Below, piece by piece: positions 1-5,667 of a stretch of 5,667 bases of DNA. The DNA lies in contig JASMTN010000002.1 of the NCBI GenBank assembly GCA_041694255.1, forward strand, positions 1 to 5,667, read 5' to 3'. The notes under the pieces were generated by a model. It did no database searches, had not been told where the DNA came from, and saw only the letters and a program-made list of their open reading frames with translations. The translations under genes and the position numbers were made by a program. Within the stretch, counting starts at the first letter, position 1, and each line of letters begins with the position of its first letter. The stretch is from S009-33 sp041694255 (GTDB lineage Bacteria; Patescibacteriota; Gracilibacteria; Absconditabacterales; Absconditicoccaceae).

Positions 1-1164
1 TATTTTCAAAAAGTTATAGAAAAAAATCAAGATCTTAATTTACAAGAGGTAACATCAAGTTATCAAAATTTTCTTAATGGTGAAAAAACAGACTATGATA
101 GTATATATAATAAACTTTGAGATATACTACAAGAAAAAGCACAAGAAAAAGTACAAGATTATACAAAAGAGTATAAACAAACTGCTATGCAAGAATATAC
201 AAAAACTATTTTTTCTATGTTTGAAGATACAGTATGACTTGAAAGTATGGATAGAAATTTTCAAGAAGGTGGCTTTGATATAAAAGAATGATGAATTATA
301 GATCTACAATTTAATTATGAAGGTATTCCATTAAAATTAAGTATACAAGATGGTAATATTATGATGACAAATTTTTTAGCAAAAGAAAATGAAGATCCTC
401 ATAACTTAGACATAAAGGAAGAATGAAGTTTTCAAGTACAACAAACAAAGATAAATAACTTCTTTCAATTTCCTTCACTTGAAGATATACTTTCACCAGA
501 AAAATGAGCTATAAGTATGAAAGATCTTTCATGAGAACAATTGCAAATAAAGATACAAGAACAAGTACAAGATAAACTTTCTTCTATAAATCAACTTTGA
601 AATAAAGAACTTATGGAAACAGAACTTAAACAAAGTATGGAAAAACAAAATCTTGTGCATAATATGTTAGATTCATACAAACCACCTTTTACAGACACAT
701 CTTATCTTGAATGAAAATCTTGAACTATATGAGAAGATAAAAAATGAATATTTTTCTTAATGTGAAGAATAGACAAGACAATAAGGCATCAAGAAAACTG
801 ACTTGATAAGCTTACAAATTCTTTTGAAAATAATAAATTTAATGAACTTTTAGAGTCTATAAATTGAAAGCTTGAAGTTTGAGTTTGAGAAAAACTTGAT
901 ACATATAAATTTTTTGAAAAAACTTGATTACTTGGTAAAAACTGAACAATAAATACATTAAAACTTGAAAAATTTACTAAAGATCTTCAAACTATTATGA
1001 CTGATATAGATATTGAAAAATTTAATAGCAAATATCCTTTAGAATGATTAGAATTTTTTAAGGAAAATGGTAAATTAAAGATAAAAGAACAACAAGAAGA
1101 TGATATACTAGCTAAACTTGATGAACAATATTATGCAGAAAATATTTGAGAAATTAAACTTTAA
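1..1164 (+). CDS. C-terminal part of an unrecognised helical, Gln/Lys/Glu-rich protein (5' partial, UGA = Gly)
   Basis: The reading frame is open from the first base to TAA at 1162-1164 when TGA is read as glycine, giving 387 residues. The start lies left of the window. I do not recognise the family. Twenty-one of its 28 glycines are TGA. It looks mostly helical and amphipathic, with likely coiled-coil stretches at about residues 41-75 (QEKAQEKVQDY) and 176-225 (IQEQVQDKL). A shorter strand-like section lies at about 95-125 (IIDLQFNYEGIPLKLSIQDG), followed by a charged C-terminal tail. There are no Cys or Trp residues, no membrane segment and no catalytic motif that I can name. The visible part has no signal peptide, but the N-terminus is missing, so secretion or membrane anchoring cannot be excluded. 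Its 3' end overlaps the 3' end of the opposing permease gene by 11 bp. That it is a real gene is well supported by length, by codon use matching its neighbours and by the close fit to the next gene. Its function is unknown. Confidence 0.87.
1154..1164. other. Tail-to-tail overlap of two convergent genes
   Basis: The plus-strand gene ends with TAA at 1162-1164. The minus-strand permease ends with TAA at 1156-1154. The coding ends therefore share 11 bp, with no room for a terminator between them, and I see no GC-containing hairpin with a T-run on either side. Each transcript probably runs into the opposing gene before it ends. Confidence 0.85.
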
Positions 1165-3490
1165 ACAATTTAGTATAAAAATATATATAGATAAAGTAAA
1201 ATACAGATAAACTTAATATAAATATTAATCATAACAAATAATAGTAAAAGCTTAATCAAAAGTAATTTATAAAGAAAAATACTGCTAATAATATAATTGT
1301 TCAAATAATTATAGAAAGGACTATAGATAAAAACAATAAATATAGATATTCTATAAATATGGCATTTTTTAGTTTTTTAATGTTTCATCATAAAGTATAT
1401 AATATTTTTATTTTACTTTCTTTAAATTTACTTAAAAAAGATAAAGATACTATAAAAACTAATATACTCAATATAAATATATATATCAATAAAGCATAAA
1501 TAATAGTAAAAACTTGTTTTATTATATCAAGTATAATATTTAATATATTTCATACATTTATAAAAGATATGTGGCTTCAAATCTTATCTTTTAAGTTATA
1601 TTCTAAGTTTTCTTCAAAGTTTGAAGATTTGTAACTTACCATATATTGTTTAGGAAATTTTTTAAAATCTTTATCATATACATTGAAAAAGAAAAAAGGA
1701 TTTGTTCAGTTTCTTACAGCTTTTCTAAGGTTTATCACTTCAAGAGTTTTTTCTAATCAAGCTATAGAAAAGGTTATCTTATCTCATATATCAACTCATA
1801 AACTTTCTGCAAATTCTCTATCAACAGAAACTGTATTTGTTTTAAGTTTTTCTCATTTTATTATATGTTCATCCATATTTTTAGTAGTTGAGTAAAACTC
1901 TCTTGTAAATCTTCAAGAATCATTTCGTTTATTAAGTTTTGTTCAGTTTATACTTTTAATCTTCATAATAACTATCTCATATATATTTTGTTTTTCAAAA
2001 GTATCTTCTATATGTGTTAAATCATCACTTTGTATGTTTATTATAAAAGAATCATTGCTAGTTTTTGTAAGAGAGTTTAGATAGTTCATGAAACTTCAAG
2101 AAAACACAAAAAATACAAATATTGATATAATACTTATAAATGATGAAAAAATAATCAAAAATGACATATTTCAAGGTTTTATAGTAGATCTTATAGCATC
2201 AAATATATAAAAGTTTTTTATGTTTGTTTTGGAAAATATAAATTTTAGTAGAAAACTTATTAACATATAAGATAATAATATAAAGATGGCAAAAGAACTA
2301 GCATATATAAAAGAGTATAATATAGATATATTTGAGATTAAACTTATAAGGAAAAAACCTAAAAATATGAGTAATGTATATACAATATAATCAAATTTTC
2401 TAAAAGATTGAAAATCTCAACTATCTTTTTGTAATTGTAAACTATTTAATTTATATATTTTATAAAAAGGTAATGAAAATCATATAAGAAGTATTATAAG
2501 GTTTATAATTATTGAACTTACAAATATACTATTATAGATAGTAAAAAACTCAAAAAAACTTTGAAGTATGATTATAAATATACTACTTATACTAATAGCA
2601 AGTATATAAGCTAATAAAAATATTGCAAAAATTATTGTAAAAATATATATAAATATAACATTTTTTCTAGTTCATAAAGTATTTAATAATCAAATTGTTT
2701 TCTTAGCTTTCTTGAAAAAAGCTTCCATAGAAAGTATAATTATAAAAAAACTTAGTATAAAAACTATAAGGTTAAAAAAAGTTATATAAAAATTTAGTCT
2801 ATCATATATATTTGATACGGATTCATTGCTATTTTCTATGGTTTCAAAATCATATTTACTATACTTATTCTTAAAACTTGAAAGTATCTCTTCTTTATTC
2901 TCAACACCATCTTTATACTTAAAATAATAATTATTTTCTAATCTGACTTTTTTATCTTCAAAAGGTCGTTCTTGAATAGGAAGGTAAATATTTTCAGAAA
3001 ATCAAAAACCACTTACTACATCTTCTTTATAATAAGCATATACATTATATTTTTTATCAAAAATTTCTATATTATCTCAAAATCTTTCATATATAGCTTT
3101 AGAAACAATCAGGCTTCAGTTAGGATTTACTATTTGTTTGTTAAAATCTTGATAGAAAGGAAAATTATCACTTATATAGTTTACTGTTACAAGTTGTGGT
3201 TGTTTATCTTTAAAAATAGTAGAATCTACAGATGTTTTCTCAGCTATATTAACATAATCTTCATATCATGAAAAGTATGAACTTGATAATTTATTTGAAT
3301 CAGTATCTATAACAAAATCTCAAAGTAACAGAGTAGTAGCCCTTTCATCAAGATAGTCATTTACAGAATTTACAACATTTTTAGAAAAAACATATATAAA
3401 TAAACTAAAAAATATTCACAAAAACATATAAAATAAGTATCTTTTTTCTCATAAAAATATAGTTTTAAATATTATATTAAGTTTTTTCAT
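1154..3490 (-). CDS. ybbP: ABC transporter permease with two FtsX-type modules, YbbP-like (UGA = Gly)
   Basis: This is the membrane subunit of a MacB/FtsX-type ABC transporter, 778 residues against about 800 for E. coli YbbP. I read ten membrane segments: about 17-37; 235-257, 278-306 and 322-342; 368-388 and 391-419; 442-467; 651-685, 709-740 and 750-772. Two extracytoplasmic domains sit at about 38-234 and 468-650. Each FtsX module has the typical cytoplasmic coupling sequence after its first helix, LLNTLGTRKNVI near 268 and ILYTLGGNIKKL near 696. The second outer domain carries traits of the YbbP family (COG3127): SINGTKL at 513-519, VSVDREFAESLGVDIGDKITF at about 554-574, and LRK followed by NPFFFF at 588-602. 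The ATG lies 5 bp after the ATPase stop; no Shine-Dalgarno sequence is seen. Twenty-seven of 30 glycines are TGA, and there are no Cys and no TGG Trp codons. Two codons, 175 and 522, are CGA, whose meaning is uncertain in this lineage. A two-module LolC/SalY-type permease is the alternative, but the neighbouring TesA-like gene favours YbbP. The substrate is unknown. Confidence 0.94.
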
Positions 3491-3495
3491 TATAT

Positions 3496-4140
3496 TTAGT
3501 TAGTAATTATATGATTTTTTATCTTATATATCTTATCTGACATGTTTGCAACAGAATCATCATGTGTTATCATAATAATTGTTATATTTGTTTTCTTATG
3601 TAAATCTATAATAAGTTGCATTATATTATCTTTATTTTCAATATCAAGTGCTCAAGTAGGCTCATCAGCAAGCATAATCTTTGTCTTTCATACAAAAGCT
3701 CTTGCAATAGCAACTCTTTGTTTCTCTCAACCACTAAGATTATATACATAATTATCTATTCTATCTTCAAGTCATACAAGTTTAACTATTTCTTTTGTTT
3801 CAAAGTTTCTTTCAAGATTATTCATACTTATTATAAGATCTATATTTTCTTTTATAGTAAGATTATCTATAAGTTTAAAATCTTGAAATATGTAAGATAT
3901 ATATTTTGCTCTAAAGTCTGTAATTTCTTTTTCTTTAAGATCTTTAATATTTTTATTGTCTATAATTATATCTCATTTAAAATCTCTATCTATTCAAGAT
4001 AATAAGTTTAATATAGTTGATTTTCAACTTCATGATGGTCATATAATAGATACAAATTCTCATTCTTTTATTTTTAAATTTGTATTTTTAAGTATATTTA
4101 TATTTCAATAATTTTTACTTAGATTTTCTATATTAATCAT
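3496..4140 (-). CDS. ybbA: ABC transporter ATPase, YbbA/LolD/MacB family (UGA = Gly)
   Basis: This is the ATP-binding subunit that drives the adjacent permease, acting as a dimer on the cytoplasmic face. Its 214 residues contain a full set of motifs: Walker A GPSGSGKST at 34-42, Q-loop Gln86 in IFQDF, signature LSGGEKQR at 135-142, Walker B IMLADEP at 155-161, D-loop GALD at 163-166, and H-loop His193 in ITHDD. The order and wording match the small LolD/YbbA/MacB/SalX ATPases. Sequence alone does not separate these; the TesA-like and YbbP-like neighbours point to YbbA. Glycines 34, 37 and 39 of Walker A and Gly138 of the signature are TGA codons, which is very direct evidence for the recoding. 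Arg in QRVAIARA is AGA, so AGA is still arginine. The ATG overlaps the stop of the upstream hydrolase gene by 8 bp (ATGATTAA), which suggests translational coupling. The TAA stop is followed after 5 bp by the permease start. Confidence 0.97.
4133..4140 (-). other. Overlapping stop/start (ATGATTAA) coupling hydrolase and ATPase genes
   Basis: Read on the minus strand, the ATPase ATG comes first and the hydrolase TAA follows within the same eight bases, in another frame. No purine-rich Shine-Dalgarno sequence precedes the ATG. Ribosomes finishing the hydrolase can therefore restart directly on the ATPase, which fits proteins made in linked amounts. The coupling itself is inferred from the arrangement. 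Confidence 0.7.
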
Positions 4141-4786
4141 TTAATATATTATTTACTTTTAAAAAGTTATAAAGATTGTCAACTATAACATCATATCAGG
4201 CTGCATTTGGATGTATCTGGTCAGATTGGTTATATTTTGATACTCAAGCTACATCTTTTAAGAAATTTTCCATATAATATATATCATTTCTTTCTCAAAT
4301 CTGCTTATATACATCTAAAAATGATTTTCTATAAGCTTTTCATATGTTTTGAGGTATATCCATTCCTCAAAGAACAATTTTTACTCATGATAAACTGTTA
4401 TAATAATCAATTATATATTCTATATTTTCTTTAAGATCTTTTGTTGATAATCACCTTAATCAATCATTTCATCATATAACTATAATAACAATATCTGGTT
4501 TTTCATATAGTTTTATCCTTTCTTTAAGTCATTTTGAAGTCTCTCAACTTACTCATGCATTTATGATATTATAGTTATAACCTTGGTTTTGAAGCTTTTT
4601 CTCTAATTTTGCAGGATATGAATTTTCTTCATCAACTCATAATCAAGCTGTTAAGCTATCTCATAAGGCTAATATAGTTTTTTCTTCTTGATTATTATTT
4701 GAATTTATATTATCTATATTTTTATCATTCATATTACAGGCATTTAAAAATAAAATAAATATTATTATAATTATTTTTTTTATCAT
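4133..4786 (-). CDS. tesA: SGNH/GDSL-family hydrolase lipoprotein, TesA-like (lysophospholipase/acyl esterase)
   Basis: This is a predicted surface lipoprotein esterase or lysophospholipase of the SGNH superfamily, 217 residues. It begins with a short signal: Lys3-Lys4, a hydrophobic run of mostly Ile and Phe, and the lipobox LNAC with Cys17 as the acylated residue. A low-complexity Asn/Asp linker (about 18-35) then leads to the catalytic domain. All blocks are visible: LALGDSLTAG with nucleophile Ser44, NAGVSGETS with oxyanion Gly81, IGGNDGLRG with Asn107, and DQIHPNAAGY with Asp189 and His192. The GGNDGLRG string is the same as in E. coli TesA, and the length is close to that of the TesA precursor. 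Sixteen of 18 glycines are TGA, including Gly42 of GDSL and both glycines before Asn107. The start was chosen as the ATG that gives a complete lipoprotein signal; no Shine-Dalgarno sequence is seen. It is first in an operon with an ABC ATPase and permease, so the enzyme probably works with that transporter at the outer face of the membrane. The acyl substrate cannot be told from the sequence. Confidence 0.94.
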
Positions 4787-4811
4787 ATATTTTTTAATAA
4801 TTTATATAAAA

Positions 4812-4835
4812 ATAAAATATAAATTTATATTTTAT
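4812..4835. repeat. Perfect 24-bp AT-only palindrome
   Basis: The half-site ATAAAATATAAA (4812-4823) is followed directly by its exact reverse complement (4824-4835), with no spacer. It lies 26-49 bp upstream of the hydrolase ATG, in what should be the 5' leader or promoter. In DNA this AT-rich such dyads arise by chance more often than usual, so it is recorded as a structure without an assigned function. Confidence 0.5.
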
Positions 4836-4856
4836 AATTTCAAACATTTTTGTTTA

Positions 4857-4884
4857 ACTTTGCATAATGTATATTATGCAAAGT
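4857..4884. promoter_or_regulatory. Near-perfect inverted repeat upstream of the hydrolase operon; possible operator or hairpin
   Basis: The arms ACTTTGCATAAT (4857-4868) and ATTATGCAAAGT (4873-4884) pair over 12 bp around the four bases GTAT. The site lies about 70-100 bp upstream of the hydrolase ATG and downstream of the array for leftward transcription. No T-run follows on either strand, so a classic intrinsic terminator is unlikely. On the minus strand it contains or abuts -10-like strings (TATACT, CATAAT), so a repressor operator over the promoter is one reading. A smaller hairpin, AAACA/TGTTT at 4842-4855, lies next to it. The dyad is seen directly; its role is inferred. Confidence 0.45.
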
Positions 4885-5064
4885 ATAAAATAAGCATATA
4901 TATAGGGTTTATGTTTACTGATTTCATAGCCTCTTATTTGTATTGTTTTAAGTAAAAAAAGTTAAATTATGAAAAAATGATTTATAAATAATTAAATTAA
5001 AATTATAAAAATTAAACTTAAAATAAAGATTTGAAAAAATATTTTTTATGTGAGAATTAAAATA

Positions 5065-5099
5065 TTTTAAACGACTGTTATTTCAGTCTTTTAGTTAAT
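5065..5099 (-). repeat. Degenerate terminal CRISPR repeat
   Basis: This copy matches the consensus at 32 of 35 positions. All three differences fall in the first six plus-strand bases, TTTTAA instead of GTTTCG. On the minus strand these are in the 3' handle (GTCGAAAC becomes GTTTAAAA), while the hairpin stem is intact. A last repeat has no spacer after its handle, so the handle can decay freely. That fits leftward transcription with this as the trailer end. Confidence 0.85.
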
Positions 5100-5426
5100 T
5101 TAAGCAGTAGACATTTAAATATTAAAAATTGTAAACATGAGTTTCGACGACTGTTATTTCAGTCTTTTAGTTAATAAAAAGAAGTTAAGAGCAACAGAAT
5201 ATTGAAAGCAACAGTTTCGACGACTGTTATTTCAGTCTTTTAGTTAATAATAACTCCTAATCAACTATTAAATGATCCTGATATAGTTTCGACGACTGTT
5301 ATTTCAGTCTTTTAGTTAATGATCCTAAAACAGTAAAAACAAGGGCAACTAAAAAAGTTTCGACGACTGTTATTTCAGTCTTTTAGTTAATTTTTATTGA
5401 CGAAAGCGAATTTAAACAAAACATAG

Positions 5427-5572
5427 GTTTCGACGACTGTTATTTCAGTCTTTTAGTTAATATGCTCTGAATTGATTATTTGCTATTGATGATTGAAAAG
5501 TTTCGACGACTGTTATTTCAGTCTTTTAGTTAATATGCTCTGAATTGATTATTTGCTATTGATGATTGAAAA
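5427..5572. repeat. Tandem duplication of one CRISPR repeat-spacer unit (2 x 73 nt)
   Basis: The block 5427-5499 (repeat plus 38-nt spacer) is identical base for base to 5500-5572. The two spacers occupy 5462-5499 and 5535-5572. Unequal recombination or slippage between repeats is the simplest origin; independent acquisition of exactly the same protospacer is less likely. An assembly artefact would need reads spanning both copies to exclude. Confidence 0.95.
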
Positions 5573-5667
5573 GTTTCGACGACTGTTATTTCAGTCTTTT
5601 AGTTAATTTTTGGAAGGATTTACTCAATAAAATATATAAATGATGTTTCGACGACTGTTATTTCAGT

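Larger units (their letters stand above)
4787..5064. other. Non-coding AT-rich gap between CRISPR array and operon
   Basis: These 278 bases contain no credible gene on either strand, even with TGA read as Gly; the longest candidate I noted is a 14-codon ATG frame at 4911. The gap holds two palindromes (4857-4884 and 4812-4835) and should contain the operon promoter on the minus strand. It may also hold the downstream end of a leftward CRISPR transcript. I see no convincing -35/-10 pair, only weak -10-like strings (TATACT at 4887-4882, CATAAT inside the palindrome). No tracrRNA-like copy of the repeat is apparent by eye. Confidence 0.75.
5065..5667 (-). CRISPR. CRISPR array: nine 35-nt repeats, eight spacers, cut by the right edge; probably transcribed leftward
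   Basis: On the plus strand the repeat begins GTTTCGACGACTG and ends TCTTTTAGTTAAT, 35 nt in all. Copies start at 5065 (degenerate), 5141, 5214, 5286, 5357, 5427, 5500, 5573 and 5645 (first 23 nt only). Spacers are 41, 38, 37, 36, 35, 38, 38 and 37 nt, and the sixth and seventh are identical. The seven full or edge copies from 5141 on are exact repeats. Read on the minus strand, the repeat contains a hairpin GACTG-AAATAA-CAGTC followed by exactly eight bases, GTCGAAAC. That is the layout of a Cas6-processed type I or III repeat with an 8-nt crRNA handle. The degenerate copy is then the leader-distal end. The leader and any cas genes would lie right of the window; none is visible here, so the subtype cannot be called. 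The array itself is certain; the direction is inferred. Confidence 0.98.

Noticed and set aside
77..4434. Short ATG-initiated frames on the plus strand (77-283, 1683-1895, 2972-3271, 3542-3751, 3616-4002, 4207-4434)
   Set aside because: All lie out of frame or antisense to the four long table-25 genes, whose motifs and codon use are clear. Their compositions (runs of Ile, Phe, Lys, Ser) are what antisense AT-rich coding DNA gives.
1..4786. Many TGA codons taken as pseudogenes, frameshifts or selenocysteine
   Set aside because: TGA sits at family glycines throughout, there are no SECIS-like elements, no frameshifts are needed, and gene lengths match their families. Recoding to Gly explains everything.
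4857..4884. Intrinsic terminator for the CRISPR transcript
   Set aside because: The stem is good, but it is not followed by a T-run on either strand, so it is recorded as a dyad of unknown role instead.
4911..4955. A 14-codon plus-strand frame starting ATGTTTACTGAT after TATAGGG
   Set aside because: Too short, with no similarity and no partner features; a chance frame in an AT-rich gap.
5011..5045. Possible tracrRNA anti-repeat left of the array (a stretch starting ATTAAACTTAAAATAAAG)
   Set aside because: The resemblance to the minus-strand repeat is limited to AT-rich letters with gaps. The CG-containing core and the stem are absent.
5100..5644. Spacers appear to be open reading fragments, which might point to phage coding sequence in table 25
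   Set aside because: Most 35-41-nt AT-rich pieces have one open frame by chance when only TAA and TAG stop, so this is not informative without a protospacer search.
5065..5667. Cas12a-type (type V-A) or Cas9-type (type II) repeat
   Set aside because: The repeat lacks the TCTAC...GTAGAT end of type V-A. A start in GTTT resembles type II, but the 35-41-nt spacers, the 8-nt tail after the hairpin and the minus-strand GAAAC end fit type I/III better. Not excluded without cas genes.

Overview
The window comes from a very AT-rich bacterium that reads UGA as glycine (translation table 25, or the related table 37). That code is known from the candidate phyla Gracilibacteria (BD1-5) and Absconditabacteria (SR1) of the Patescibacteria/CPR. 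Under the standard code there are no long ORFs. With TGA read as Gly, the first 4.8 kb resolves into four long genes covering almost every base. 75 of their 88 glycine codons are TGA, including all three Walker A glycines of an ABC ATPase, the GDSL glycine of a hydrolase, and one of the two signature-motif glycines. TAA ends all four genes.

Layout. (1) 1-1164, plus strand: the C-terminal 387 residues of a helical, Gln/Lys/Glu-rich protein that I do not recognise, cut by the left edge. (2) 4786-1154, minus strand: a tightly packed three-gene operon. It encodes an SGNH/GDSL hydrolase lipoprotein (TesA-like), an ABC ATPase (YbbA/LolD-like) and a 778-residue ABC permease with two FtsX-type modules (YbbP-like). 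The hydrolase and ATPase genes overlap by 8 bp, and ATPase and permease are 5 bp apart. The permease gene meets gene 1 tail to tail, with an 11-bp overlap of the coding ends. (3) 4787-5064: a non-coding AT-rich gap with two notable palindromes. (4) 5065 to the right edge: a CRISPR array with nine repeats (the last cut by the edge) and eight spacers. No cas gene is visible.

How it fits together. The operon matches the tesA-ybbA-ybbP association known from proteobacteria, where the hydrolase gene neighbours its ABC transporter. Here all three are fused into one transcription unit, and the hydrolase carries a lipobox, so it should sit on the outer face of the membrane beside the transporter. The expected role is ATP-driven handling of a lipid or hydrophobic ester at the cell surface, but the substrate cannot be read from the sequence.

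The CRISPR array is probably transcribed leftward (minus strand). In that direction the repeat ends in GAAAC, has a hairpin followed by exactly eight bases (a Cas6-type handle), and the degenerate repeat falls at the leader-distal end. This suggests a type I or III system whose leader and cas genes would lie beyond the right edge. Two neighbouring spacers are identical.

Composition is unusual beyond the UGA change. The four genes (1,596 residues) contain no TGG Trp codon, one cysteine (the lipobox Cys) and only two CGN arginine codons, both CGA. CpG occurs three times in the first 5,064 bases but about nineteen times in the 603-base array.
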